64,000 nucleotides of DNA, taken from NCBI GenBank assembly GCA_021397845.1, contig CM038046.1, positions 64,374,021 to 64,438,020 of the forward strand. The letters are read 5' to 3'. This document shows positions 21,010 to 31,793 of this stretch, one piece after another. The stretch comes from Areca catechu (lineage: Eukaryota; Streptophyta; Magnoliopsida; Arecales; Arecaceae). Under the pieces are notes generated by a model. It was not told the DNA's origin. It saw only the letters and a list, made by a program, of their open reading frames with translations, and did not search any database. The position numbers and the translations under genes were made by a program. How positions within the stretch are numbered: the first letter of the stretch is position 1; every line of letters begins with the position of its first letter.

Positions 21010-23514
21010 CTATGGCCGTAGTTTCTTTGTCGCAATCACAAAATAGTAGATCAGCTTTTGCATCTTTGCATACCATATTTGTGCGTCATGCAAGATCTTG
21101 CTGATATAGTAAATCGACTTGTGGGACCCATCTTCTTCCTTCTGGACAAGAACTGAACTCACTCCTTCATCTGAAGCAGAGAGGTACAGGTAGAGGACCT
21201 CGCCTTCTTTTCGCTTGGAGAGTAATGGCGGGGTCTCCAAATACTTCTTTAATTCCTCAAAGGCAACGCGATAGTCTTCGAACCATTCGAAGCCCTTTGA
21301 TTGCCGAAGTACCTTGAAGAACGGAAGACATTTCTCCGCTGACCGAGAGATAAATCTGCTTAGGGAGGCAATCCTCCCTGTCAACTTTTGGACTTCCTTT
21401 TTACAGGAGGGATGTCTCATATCCTTCAAGGCCTGGATCTTCTCGGGGTTGGCCTCAATTCCTCGTTTGGTAACTAAAAAGCCTAGGAATTTACCCGACG
21501 TGACCTCGAAGGCACACTTTGCTGGGTTTAACTTCATGTGGTAGCGCCGGAGAGCGCTGAATGACTCCTCCAAGTCACGGATGTGGTCACTCCGGTGGAG
21601 ACTATTGACGATCATGTCGTCAACATAGGCCTCCATATTTCTTCCCAGTTGCTTTTCAAACACCTTATTGATGAGTCTTTGAATTGTTACTCCGACGTTC
21701 TTGAGGCCTAACGGCATCATCTTGTAGCAGTAGAGACCATTGTCAGTGATGAATGACATCTTCTCCTCATCTTGTGGATCCATTCTGATCTGATTGTAGC
21801 CGAAGAAGTCATCCATAAAGCTCAGCAACGGGTGGCCGGCGGTAGCGTCGACCAGTTGATCAATCTTTGCGAGAGGGAAGCTATCTTTAGGGCAAGCCTT
21901 GTTGAGGTCTGTATAGTCAATGTAGATCCTCCACTTGCTGCTAGCTTTCTTCACCATTACCACATTGGCCAGCCACTCGGGGTAGTGGGCCTCTCTGATG
22001 AACCCTGCCATGAGGAGCATACCAACCTCTTCATCAATAGCTTGCTGTCTTTCGGGGGAGAAGCTCCTCTTCTTCTGTTGTACCGGCTTGTACCCAGGGG
22101 TTACTTCTAATCGATGAGTAATCACTTCGGAGAGAATCCCAGGCATGTCCGAAGCCGACCAGGCGAAGACATCGGCGTTGTCCCTGAGGAAATAGATTAG
22201 CTTCGTTCTGGTTTCCTCATCAAGGGTGCTCCCGATTTGCACAACTCTGGAGGGATCTTCCTCTTTCAAAGGTATCTTGATGGTCCTCTCCATGGGTTCA
22301 CCAAGGTTTGTGGTCGAATCCCTCGGATCCAGCTGATCTGGAGTAATCGAATCCTTGAAATGCCTATCTTTAATCATTAGACATTGCCATGCCATCCTTT
22401 GGTTCCCTCTAACTTCTCCAACACCATTCCTGGTTGGGAAGCATACCAAGAGGTAGTGAGAGTGAGTGGAGATCATGGTCCAGAACCAGTTCAAGACGGG
22501 CCTCCCCAGAATAATGTTATATGCTGAGTGGATCTGGACCACCGTGAAGTTGATCGGCAATGTCTTTTGTCGAGGCTCGGAGCTGAGGGTTACGGGCAAC
22601 ACTATCTCCCCTTCGGCATAAACTTGGTTGCCCCCGAAATTAGAGAGTGGTATGGGAGATCTTTGCAGTTGATGTCTAGGCAAACACATTTTGGAGAATG
22701 CATCGTACATCAAGACATCAATCAAACTTTCATTATCAATAAGAACTCTCTGTACATCATAATTGGCCACTATGGCCAAAATTACAAGAGGGTGGTCGTG
22801 CGGGAGCCGAAATCCTGCAAGGTCGTCGTCAGAGAAGAGGATGGAGTTGTTAACTTTCAGTCGCTTTGAAGCTTCATCTTCATCCCTTCTCCAGTTGGTG
22901 GGCTGGTGTATCATCCCTATACCTCCGTTGGTGGGCCTTTGATTTGGTAATTCGGCCTCTTCGGGAGGTGGCAGGGAAACAGTTGCTTCCGACCAGGGTC
23001 CCTGGAGACCGATGTACCACCCCAGGTATCCTCTCTTGATGAGATCCTCGATCACATCCCTCAACTGGATGCATTCTTCTATGTTGTGGCCATGGTCTCG
23101 GTGGAATTGGCAGAATTTGTTCCTGTTCCTTATGGAAGAGGAGGCCTTCATGGGACGGGGCCGTTGGAGATAGTTTTCTTTTTCTATCTCCATGAGGATC
23201 TTTTCTCGAGGGAGGTTGAGGGGGGTGTAGGAGTCGAATCTTCCTCCCAATGCTCTGGGCTTGGGAGGGCTTCTCCGGCGGTCTGCATATCTGCCGCCGT
23301 TGTTATTGGAAGTTTGGGGGCCTTGCCCAATGTTATTCTTCTTCTTTGAAGGGGGTTTCCCTTCAATCAAATGTCGATTCGACACTTGCTCTTCAGCATC
23401 AGCATATTTCTGAGCCCTTGATAGGAGCTCAGCATAGCTTTTAAGGAACTTCTTGTCTAGGAAAAAAGTAACCCTGGAGGTTCGAAGCCCCTTCTTCAGT
23501 GCTGACATGGCCAC
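21010..23514 (-). CDS. T1 pol central frame: gag C-terminus, protease, RT, RNase H
   Basis: This 834-codon open frame opens within gag. The true gag start is upstream at 24376, and a frameshift near 23505 separates them. Order: gag C-terminus with a CCHC-like finger (C135-C148, KFCQFHRDHGHNIEEC); protease about 245-345 (ILGRP retained, but the active site reads IDNES rather than D-x-G); RT about 490-690 with KWRIYIDYTDLN, SFMDDFFGYNQIRM and the catalytic YVDD at 630-633; and RNase H from about 740. The frame ends at a stop inside RNase H near 21010. The altered protease site and nearby stops suggest an inactive element despite the long frame. Confidence 0.9.
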   Translation of the reverse strand: MAMSALKKGLRTSRVTFFLDKKFLKSYAELLSRAQKYADAEEQVSNRHLIEGKPPSKKKNNIGQGPQTSNNNGGRYADRRRSPPKPRALGGRFDSYTPLNLPREKILMEIEKENYLQRPRPMKASSSIRNRNKFCQFHRDHGHNIEECIQLRDVIEDLIKRGYLGWYIGLQGPWSEATVSLPPPEEAELPNQRPTNGGIGMIHQPTNWRRDEDEASKRLKVNNSILFSDDDLAGFRLPHDHPLVILAIVANYDVQRVLIDNESLIDVLMYDAFSKMCLPRHQLQRSPIPLSNFGGNQVYAEGEIVLPVTLSSEPRQKTLPINFTVVQIHSAYNIILGRPVLNWFWTMISTHSHYLLVCFPTRNGVGEVRGNQRMAWQCLMIKDRHFKDSITPDQLDPRDSTTNLGEPMERTIKIPLKEEDPSRVVQIGSTLDEETRTKLIYFLRDNADVFAWSASDMPGILSEVITHRLEVTPGYKPVQQKKRSFSPERQQAIDEEVGMLLMAGFIREAHYPEWLANVVMVKKASSKWRIYIDYTDLNKACPKDSFPLAKIDQLVDATAGHPLLSFMDDFFGYNQIRMDPQDEEKMSFITDNGLYCYKMMPLGLKNVGVTIQRLINKVFEKQLGRNMEAYVDDMIVNSLHRSDHIRDLEESFSALRRYHMKLNPAKCAFEVTSGKFLGFLVTKRGIEANPEKIQALKDMRHPSCKKEVQKLTGRIASLSRFISRSAEKCLPFFKVLRQSKGFEWFEDYRVAFEELKKYLETPPLLSKRKEGEVLYLYLSASDEGVSSVLVQKEEDGSHKSIYYISKILHDAQIWYAKMQKLIYYFVIATKKLRP

Positions 23515-24376
23515 GTGCTCGTTGAGATCGGGGATCTCAAGATGGCCGCATTGAACCTGGAGATGTAATCTCTCAGGCTCTCCCCTTCATTATCGTAAAG
23601 GAGGAAGAGTGTGTCCGTATTCCGAGGAGTCTTGCGGCAGGTCCTGAAATGCAGGACAAATAACTTTGCTAACTCGAAAAAGGAATCGATGGTACCTGGG
23701 CGCAGGCTCGAGTACCACATTCGAGCGGACTTCTTCAAGGTAGCCAGGAATGCCAAACAGTACATTGCATTCGAAGCTCCTTGGATCATCATATTGGCTT
23801 TGAAGCTGCCCAAATGGTCGAGGGGGTCGGAGGTGCCATCATAGGGTTCCATCTGGGGAACACTGAAGTGTCGAGGAATGTCCTCACCATGATGCGGTCA
23901 ATGTAGGGTGGGCATAAATCATCCACAATCAAGTCATCGGGATCTCTCTAATCCCGCATTCTCTATTCTCGCACCCTTGCCATCTCTGATTCGATGGCAC
24001 TGAACCTCCCATCATAATCGGGAGTCTGCTTGGGCTCTCACTCCACCGGAGTGGAGTCTTCAGAGGAGGAGGAGGAAGTTTGCCTAGGCCTTTTCCCTTT
24101 TTGTGGGGAATCGACAGACCTATGCAGTCTCGAAGTTTGGCCTTCGAGAGAGGGCCAAGAATGGGGGAAGGGATGCGCTGAATCCTCTCGTGGCTCTGTC
24201 TTGGAACTCTTGAACCATGGTCGTTAGGTTGGCGACCTGGTTCATAAGAGCTTCGAACTGCTGTGCTCCCACAACAACCATGGAAGGTGGAACATCGTTC
24301 TCCTCTGGGGGTGCACCCCCTGAGACGGAGCACGACTCTGGCTTGTAGAAGCATTTTGAGCTTTTTCTCTTGCCAT
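23496..24376 (-). pseudogene. T1 gag, frameshifted
   Basis: The minus-strand ATG at 24376 starts MAREKAQNASTSQSRAPSQ. An early frameshift breaks the next segment (VVVGAQQFEALMNQVANLTT, a coiled-coil-like stretch). The retrotransposon gag core is open at 23852-23496 (PYDGTSDPLDHLGSFKANMM, then ARMWYSSL and NEGESLRDYISRF) and connects by a shift to the frame ending at 21010. Gag forms the capsid of the virus-like particle. The same core is seen in decayed form in T3 at 60190-60375. Confidence 0.85.
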
Positions 24377-24445
24377 CAAAAACTTTTTTGTTTTTTATCC
24401 TTGTCTGGGAGGGAGCTTAACAAATGTTAATAATATGCCCCCCTT

Positions 24446-24457
24446 CCTGGTGCGCCA
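24446..24457 (-). other. T1 primer-binding site candidate
   Basis: The minus strand reads TGGCGCACCAGG, three bases after the LTR end. Unlike the other elements here it is not of initiator-Met type. I cannot assign the matching tRNA by eye. Confidence 0.6.
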
Positions 24458-24460
24458 ATC

Positions 24461-25221
24461 TGTTAGCGTGTAGTCCCTGGATTGGCTGGTCGGAGCCGCT
24501 GCTTCGCAGGACCGCTCCCTGGTTCACCTGCAAAATAGGTCCCTTGCCAAAGTTGTTCTGGTGGAGGACACTCCGATGCCTAAGTTAGTGGCCGATTCCT
24601 GCCACAAAATGGGGAAGATGTCGAGAGTGGAAGAGAAAAAGAGTTCTTGGAGATTAAAAGTGTATGTGTGCGAGATTATTCACGCGTACCTCTCGAGCCA
24701 TCCTTCTTACCCATATTTAAAAGATGGCCTCCGGTCTATGGCCCTCTCTTTACCCGGAGATCATGGGGAGCCAATCTCTCCCATGATTGGCAATCGTGGG
24801 TTGTCAATGAGCGGTTCCGGCCAGATCGGAGGCGTGGCTATCGGAATTACGTGCCATGATCATGGCATGATGAGTGTCGATTGTAACTGTTGGTTATAGT
24901 TTCCTTTTTGGAACATATTGTGGTTCAAGCTTCGGGTTTTCCCTTGCATGGGCCGAAGGCTTGGTATTTCCCCGAGGCCGGAGATCATGTCTACGGTGGG
25001 GACTGAAGTTCGTGTCTTCGAAAGTCAATGAGTAGTTCAGACTTCGGCCAGGGCCAAAGGTGCTACCCGAAGGACTGGCCTTCGGATGTTGTAGTTCGGT
25101 TTGAAGCCTTGAGTTGCTTGCGGTTGGCCTTCGCTTAATCCGAAGTCCGTACTCCAGAGAACCTAGGCTTCGATAAGTCGAACCGGAGCCTGGTTCGTAG
25201 CTGAACCAGGATATCCCAACA
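24461..25221 (-). repeat. T1 5' LTR
   Basis: This 761-bp sequence reads TGTTGGGATATCC... to ...CTACACGCTAACA on the minus strand. It abuts the primer site on one side and C1 copia LTR sequence (CACGGTAAC) on the other. A TTTAAATATGG TATA-like motif lies near 24714-24724 (minus). No second copy is in the window. Confidence 0.82.
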
Positions 25222-25872
25222 CACGGTAACTTTCTACTGAAGGATATTTTGTTACTTTCAACCAAATTCCTTATCTTTCGGGTAAGCATGACATATAGCT
25301 AGATGTCAATCATGTCTTGTAGGTATTCATGAATCAATTGGATTGGTTTCATGAGTCAATTAGATGGATAGATCGAATTAGCAATTTAGGTTAGCTCAAT
25401 TTGACTTAATTTGGTCAATCAGGTTTGATTGGTTCGAATCAGCTTGAACCTAGACCTACTGCTGGCAAGATGTGAAACCCAAAAGGTCACACACATTAGG
25501 AAGTTGACCAAGGAAGTCATTCATAATTTAATTAGGATCATGGGATCATAATTAGTTAGCTAGATTGCACACTAGCATGTGTATGCTAACCTAATTCCTA
25601 ACCCAAGTCAATTTGGGTCTAGTTGCTTTCTAAATTGATTAATCAATTTAAAGGGAACTTAAATTAGGACATGTCTTAATTGAGGCAGCCTATGTCAGAT
25701 TTTATCTGACTAATTTTGGACATCTGGTGCCACTTGTACAAGAGTCCAAGTCGGTTGGGATGCTTGGGCACAATAATGCGCGTGCCAAGGAGAGGGCACA
25801 GAAAGGACCAAGAGTCCTTCTACAGATGAAATTCTCTTGCTGATTTCATCTAGACTCTTCTTGGCATACATC
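25222..25872 (+). mobile_element. Ty1/copia LTR fragment (C1 family), second copy
   Basis: It starts mid-LTR at CACGGTAAC and parallels 295-492 plus 6762-7026, then continues past the point where that copy was cut (GTCTTAATTGAGGCAGCC). It is interrupted at 25873 by S2 (TSD ACATC) and resumes at 28217. Confidence 0.85.
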
Positions 25873-28211
25873 TGAAAGAAAATGGTGCAGGTGGTTTGAC
25901 ATAATCCGACACTAGGCATGCAAACAGCTGCGGGAGCAGAATGGATTTTAAAACTTTTTCTAAAATTCGCGCAGCGGAAATCTGCTCCACCCAGAAACTA
26001 ATCTATTCATGTTACATGTAGGCATGTATCATGATATAAAAATATTTGCAAAAAAATTAAACAAATAAATCTATTTATGCATGAAAAAAAAAAATTTTTT
26101 TCATACCTTTATTCTGGCTGGAATAACTCTAGGATAAACCTAGAATAGGATGGAATAGCTGGAATAAATCTATTCCAGCCTTCTTCCTCCTTGGACCGTG
26201 GGATACCCTGTTTTGAGATTTCAAAACGTCATCCAAACACCACCTTCCGGACCTCCGTTTGCTCTCAAATTGTAGCAGCGGCTAGGGGTTCAAGTGGTCT
26301 TCGATTTGGCACCGAGATCTGCAACCAAAACATAGAAAAAATGGTGTACAAAAATGCCCAATGTCTATTTTGGAAGTTGTTGCAGAATAGGACAGCAGAC
26401 TTCAATCTTCGTTTTTGAGCAACAGCAGCAAGTCCGGCTCGCGTGGTTTGCTCCTAGGAGTAGAAGGGTACTCCCTCTAGAGGGGAGACGCGCCCGGGGT
26501 GCTCAGATCCCTCTCCACACGTGGTGCTAGCCGCTGGAAGAAGACACTCGGTCACGGTAAGTTTCAGCAATAGGGCTTTGCTGAAATGGGAATTTGAGCA
26601 CAAGAAACAAGGCTTTGTTTCTCTCCCTCACACACTCCAAATCCCAGCTCTACAAAGTACCCAATGGAAGTAAAAAGACCAATCTCTTAGCCTCTCAAAT
26701 GGAAGAACACCCTAGGTGTTTTCTCTCTTCTCACGGTGAAACAACCCACACTTGAAACAGGGGGAAACTGCTGGTATTTAAAGGACAACAGGGAAGAAGA
26801 CGGAGAGACAGGGAGAGGAAGAGGACTTGGCTGCATTTCACCCATTAAACCAGCAGTAAACAAGGGATTAAACCAGCCGGTGGAGGAGAGGAAGAGACGC
26901 CAGCGATGAAAGGTCAATTGGCCTTCTTCAGACGCATGAAGTTTATTCCAGCATTTTACCGTGTAAAACGGTCAATGGGAGTAAACACCGGTTCAAAGAA
27001 AATACCAGTTCAACCAATATCGGTCAACCCCTTTTTAAACCTCTTGGTTCAATCCAATTGAACTGGTTCAAACCCAATTAAAATTGGTTCAAGGGATTAA
27101 AATTGGTTCACAACCAATTGAAGGCCGACACGAACTCCGAATCAGTTCAAAACTGATTCATAAAAACTCTGGTGCAGTCCTGGTCAGCCCGGAACAATTT
27201 CTGGTTGACACAGACAAGGGTAAGACAAAGAAAAGAGTGCTTAAAAAATACCGTGACCATAAAACCGAGATGATTCCCAATCGTAATCGGTATCCGGATC
27301 AGAGAATAATTCTCTGTGGCGTGTGACCTCATAGGTTCGAACCTAAATGGTAGCACTAGAACAATTCTAGTACCAGCACAGGAAACCATGTAGCAATGGG
27401 TCCCGGCATCCGGATAGGTCGAAGATGCGGGAGCAAACTATTGAACCTCTAGCATATGGTTACCGTATAATTCATCCCTTTGACCTCTAAATCTCAGGAT
27501 GACTGAGATTGGGCTGCCAACCCAGACTGAGTCAGTCGATTACGTGTCTCAACCTTGCAAGCCCAGTGACTCCTCACTAGGACTACCCCGGCCAAGGATT
27601 TTCTAAATTGAGATACTGCGAGACATACAATCCAAATTGTTTGGACAGGTCAATTTCATCTTGGTCCATCACTGCTCCACAAGTACTTGCTTGTACCCAG
27701 AAACCTTCCGTCACCGGATTAAAAATCCGGGTAGTCCGGTACCAAAGCACAGGCAGTTGCTTGTAATCAACCGTGATGACCTTAGGTCAGAGGGACACAT
27801 ATAACCATATCCAATCGTGAGTATCCCTTTGGCAGAAAGGGGCTGCACGGAGTCACGTTCAATAAGATATCACATATCCCACTTGTAGATCACATCGGTG
27901 TCACCACACTCATTTGGTGAAGAGGACAACCAAACGATGTGAACTACAACAACCTATACTTGATATATTGCCGTCCAGTACAATATATCCTTTGGTTGTG
28001 AACAGGGTTTAAGGACCACTCGATACATCCTCTCTGTATCGAAGTCAGTGTAGTCCTAAGGACTTCATCACATGGAAAGAGTTCATTTCAGGGAAATACA
28101 ATATGTGATGAGCTGCCAAAAATAATATTTTATTAATTCAAAGAAAGAGTATAATACTTAGCTCAATCGCCTACAACCCAAGCGATTGGCTTAGTGACAC
28201 AATTCCCAACA
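25873..28211 (-). mobile_element. S2: copia-type solo LTR
   Basis: This is 2339 bp with TG/CA ends and ACATC duplicated at 25868-25872 and 28212-28216. It matches S1 along its length with moderate divergence and in the same orientation. No partner LTR or coding interior adjoins it. The short frames inside are not genes. Confidence 0.9.
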
Positions 28212-28708
28212 ACATCCCCATGCCTCCTAGGATAGATTGACTAGTCAAAGTGTGTTTGAAATTGGTGTGGAGGTTGGAAAAAGAGCACGTGCACATGAAG
28301 AGTCACAACTCTTCATGTGGCGCACGGTTCTGAAGTAGAGTCCTTCTACTGTCATGACTCTTCATTTCTTTGATGCTTGGAGAATGAAATGGTGCCTCTT
28401 GGCTTCCTAGAGATCAGTACTTGCCATTTGGCAAGTGAGAAATCATCCAAGAATGAGAAGGGATGCAAATATGGGCCTTGGTGCATGAATCTACATATCA
28501 GATATGATTTTTCAAGCCAGATAACATCTCTTCGATCTTGAAAAATTATATCTAATAAGTTGATGGCTGGCCATATCACATGCCCCTCTTAAAACTATAA
28601 ATAGGGGTGGTGTTTTGAGTTTCAGCATCAGATATCCATCGGAGTTATTCTGAGTGTCAATATCTCCCTCCCTCCTCCTCAAGACAAACCTTGTCTCCTT
28701 AAGACAAG
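28212..28708 (+). mobile_element. Ty1/copia LTR fragment (C1 family), continuation
   Basis: It continues 25222-25872 after S2. It holds a TATA-like CTATAAATAGGG near 28597-28608 and the AAGACAAACC/AAGACAAG repeats seen in C1-c near 51100. It ends at an intact insertion boundary with the G3 LTR. Confidence 0.8.
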
Positions 28709-29566
28709 TGGTGGGGACACCGGAGGCACCAGAATAAGACAGAGGCTTTTCAATCCTCTATGAATTGATCAATAATTTATGAGTCCTTCTGTAATAAGGG
28801 CTTAGCCCATCTAAGTCTATTTTAGCTGTTATTTGAGTCTTTTGAGTTGTTATTTCAGTTTTATACTAGTTAGCTCATGTTGAGCTAGTTCAGTCCAATG
28901 CTAGTCAGCTCATGTTGAGCTAATTTTATTTTTTTGGGTCCTGTCCAAGCATACTGAAGACTCAAGACTATATCATACAAGTGAAGACCAAGTTCAACTA
29001 GATTTAAGACATGGAAGTATAGCCCAAGTCCAATCCAGTTTGATGATTTGAAGACCCCAGGAGGAAAATTCAGAAAACCCTGATTTCTTGTAGATGCCAT
29101 CCAGATGTCCAGATTCCCTTCCAGATGCCAAAGTATATTCATAGATAAGGGCATCCATGATTTCAGAGGTCCATCTACATCCTAGTCCAAAGAAATCAAG
29201 CCCAGCTGCCAAGCCCAAGCCCTAAAGAAGCAAGATACCAGGGAATATTCCTGCTACATGGCTACCAGGCCACCCCAGCTTCCAGAGGCCCAAACCCATG
29301 CACCCGAGCCCCTTTGGGCCGGCCTCTTGCTGCTCCTAGAAGCCCAACACGCCCCCCTAGGCATCCTTGGAGTGTTGACCAAGTCAAGAAAATTTTTAGG
29401 GATTTTTCTACCTAATATTTCCTTATTTTCTAGCTAGGGTTTGAGAGGGAAAAGGATTCTTATGTAAAGACTAATGTGCCCTTACTTGGAGCCCAAGGTT
29501 AAGGGTCTATTTTAAGGACCCTAGCCTCTTGTATGAAGGGACTTTTTGATATGAATTAAAATCCTT
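28709..29566 (+). repeat. G3: truncated G-type LTR
   Basis: It starts TGGTGGGGACACC directly after copia LTR sequence. The middle part (about 29090-29380) matches the G1 LTR at 830-1130 closely by eye. It is cut near 29566, shortly after the transcribed start, where C1-a integrase sequence begins with a few shared bases (TTGATC). Its first codons still read GGTRIRQRL, the LTR-encoded integrase tail. Confidence 0.8.
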
Positions 29567-29569
29567 GAT

Positions 29570-30127
29570 CTACAAGAACTTCTGGTTGAGGAATTTCAGT
29601 TGAAAACTCAATAGGTTGTTGGTTCTGTTCTTCACATAACTCAAGTGAAGAATCACTACTTCTTTCTTGGATAAATTCTTGCTCCAAGAATGTAGCATGC
29701 CTACTGACAAAATTTTTTTTCTCAGTAGCATTACAAAAGAGGTAACTAATACCTTCTTTAGGATAACCAACAAACCTACACTTATCAGACCTTGCACTTA
29801 ACTTATGTCCAAAGTTGTTTTTGACATAAGCATGGCAACCCTAAATCTTTAAGTACTTAAGACTTGGTCTTTTGCCATTCCATAACTCATATGGAGTGCT
29901 ACTTACTGACTTAGATGGAACCCTATTCAAAATATGTGCAGTAGTTTCGAGGGCATGTCCCAAGAAGGAAATGGGAAGATCTGTGAAGCTCATCATGGAC
30001 ATCACCATATCTAACAAGATGTGATTTCTCCTTTTTGGCACACCATTTAACTGGGGTGTATAAGGAGGAGTCCATTAAAAGATTATGCCTTTGTCCTTAA
30101 GAAAGTTTAGAAACTCACAAGACAAGT
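29570..30127 (-). pseudogene. C1-a integrase, C-terminal part
   Basis: Minus-strand codons encode the end of the copia integrase core, about RRNHILLDMVMSMMSFTDLP, ALETTAHILNRVPSKS and TPYELWNGKRPSLKYLK, with frameshifts before and after. The catalytic Glu position reads Lys (PKRRN instead of xERRN as in C1-d). It continues the frame interrupted by S3 at 31789 and breaks off at 29570. Confidence 0.82.
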
Positions 30128-30446
30128 ATTGATGATGGGGATCCAGGGCAGGTCCGGGTATATTTTCTATTTTTTCTTATTTTCTCAGAATTTTTTTATT
30201 TTCCTATCCCGCTATTCCACCTTTCCCCGCTATTCTGGTTTTGTTCTCGGTTTATCCCCGAGTTATCCCAGCTTTATTCCACCTCCTGCAACCTTTCTCC
30301 CATGAATTTTTTAAAAGTTCTGAACCCTAGCCCACAGCCCCTCCGGCCCCAGATCTGAGCCGGCCTCCCTCCGGACGCACCCGCCGAACTGTCGCTGAAG
30401 CTCGCCGTCCCCCGCCCTCGACGGAGAAGCCACCGCCACCCACGCT

Positions 30447-30800
30447 CGTGGGAAGCCGAACGGACGCGGAGGGTCTGCCTGCCATGGCCCATGACCGTCG
30501 CTGCCATCGCCGCCGCCGGCCCGCTGCCCATCGCCGTTGTCACCGCCCGCTTGCCCTCGCCTGGCAACTAGTGGGGTCCGCCGTTGCCCACTCCCGTGGG
30601 AAGACGAACGGATGCGGGAGGTGTCCGTCCGCCCGGGTGCGGCCGTGTGGCACCACCGCCCACCGCCTAACGCCGCCGCCATCTCCCGCCTGTCCGCCGG
30701 ACTCCGTCCCGCCATTCCCGGCCACCCCCGCCGTCCACCGGCCATTCCCGGTGCCCGGGAGGTCTCCCACGGCCGTGGGAGACCAAACGGCACGCTGGGT
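30447..30800 (+). repeat. Three spaced GC-rich repeats in S3
   Basis: CGTGGGAAGCCGAACGGACG at 30447 recurs with changes near 30597 (CGTGGGAAGACGAACGGATG) and near 30774 (CGTGGGAGACCAAACGG). The spacing is about 150-180 bp inside the S3 upstream part. Confidence 0.6.
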
Positions 30801-31098
30801 GTGCTGTGCTAGACCATGTGTCGCCTCGCCTACGGCCGTCGCTGGCCGTCCACCGCTCGCCGCCCACCGGCCATGTGCTCCGTCGGATGATCCATCCTCC
30901 GCACGGTCGTGAGTGGAGTTGCACTGATTTCAGAGCAGCCCATATTTCAAAGCAGCATGCTTTCTGGAGAAGATCATCAAGCCGACACACTTCTCAGAGC
31001 AGATCAGCACCACTTTTGATGCAACATGAATTTTGATGTGATTTATTTTCCTTTTTTAGTTTTCTTAGGGGCTAAGAAACTGAGGGTTTTGGTTTTTC

Positions 31099-31107
31099 TA
31101 TATAAAA
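31099..31107 (+). promoter_or_regulatory. TATA box of S3
   Basis: CTATATAAA is followed by CCCC-rich sequence and a (GA)n run at 31129-31141. It marks the likely transcription start zone of the solo LTR. Confidence 0.65.
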
Positions 31108-31207
31108 ACCCCCTCTCCCCTTGTATTAGAGAGAGAGAGAGATGTTTGATATAGATTTTTGGGTTGGTTCCGGTTCTGGTTCTGGGCTGAGGCCCGTTTT
31201 CCTTCGT

Positions 31208-31525
31208 TCCCTGCTGTGTGCATTATGGGTTCGATGAGGGGTGTGAGGCGTTCCCTGCTGTGTGCATTATGGGTTCGATGAGCACCCTAGTTATCCCCTA
31301 TCTTGTCTTCTTTATCCCCTTGTGTCCTTCGAGAGTCATCCTAGCGCATCTATGTGAGAGCCCTGCAGTGTGCATTATGGGTTCGATGGGAGCTCATGGT
31401 AGCTGGTGCTGTGACCCCTTCGGGTGGGTAGCTTTATACTCAGGGTAGCTGGTGCTGTGACCCCTTCGAGAGGGTAGTTTATGCTCAGGATAGCTGGTGC
31501 TGTGATCCCTCGGGAGGGTAGCTTT
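31208..31525 (+). repeat. Two tandem repeat sets in the transcribed part of S3
   Basis: CTGTGTGCATTATGGGTTCG occurs near 31213 and 31256, and as CAGTGTGCATTATGGGTTCG near 31366. GTAGCTGGTGCTGTGA-type units of about 45 bp occur near 31400, 31445 and 31490. Confidence 0.75.
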
Positions 31526-31793
31526 AGGCTTTGACCCCTAACTTTCTGTGTGCATCCCCCGCTAGAGTGAGTCTCAGGGCCATGAGTTCCACTTCCCGGT
31601 CCCCCATCTTCATCCTTCGCCACATCCACCCAGAAAATTGTAAACAAAAGAGATCAGCTGTCTTAGGATACTAGAGTCAGTATGCCGTAGTCCCAGGAGG
31701 CTTCATAGCCCTCCCACGGTCCTAGTTTGTTTAGTTGTTTCCATGTTTTTCAAATAACCAGGTTACATCGATTTTTCATCCTGCATTAATTGA

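Larger units (their letters stand above)
12751..25221 (-). mobile_element. T1: Tat-like Ty3/gypsy element, truncated at its 3' end
   Basis: T1 is a minus-strand element with a 5' LTR at 24461-25221, primer site, gag, protease, RT, two RNase H regions and integrase in that order down to about 19050. Two plus-strand extra ORFs lie downstream. Dual RNase H and additional antisense ORFs with a gypsy-type transposon domain are known for the Tat/Ogre/Retand lineage. The 3' LTR is missing: the element ends abruptly against G2 integrase sequence at about 12750. Solo LTR S1 interrupts it. Predicted right target bases are CACGG at 25222-25226, with no left partner found. Confidence 0.85.
30133..31788 (+). 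mobile_element. S3: solo LTR with GC-rich promoter-proximal region
   Basis: This is 1656 bp from TGATGGGGATCC to CCTGCATTA, with ATTGA on both sides (30128-30132 and 31789-31793). No inner LTR boundary or primer site is present, so it is a solo LTR. Both termini match those of N1, so it belongs to a related family. A TATA box lies at 31099-31107. A GC-rich stretch (30340-30920) gives overlapping long frames on both strands, best read as composition effects. It splits the C1-a integrase between the second Asp and Glu motifs. Confidence 0.87.

Noticed and set aside
13772..28211. S1 and S2 as the two LTRs of the Tat-like element T1
   Set aside because: Each has its own five-base duplication, and T1 has its own LTR (24461-25221) with adjacent primer site. 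The sequence beside S1 and S2 is not primer site or polypurine tract.
30274..30990. Long overlapping open frames on both strands that look like a GC-rich host gene
   Set aside because: They lie wholly inside S3, a solo LTR with target duplications. Several frames are open at once, which is expected from GC-rich composition, and no domain is visible.
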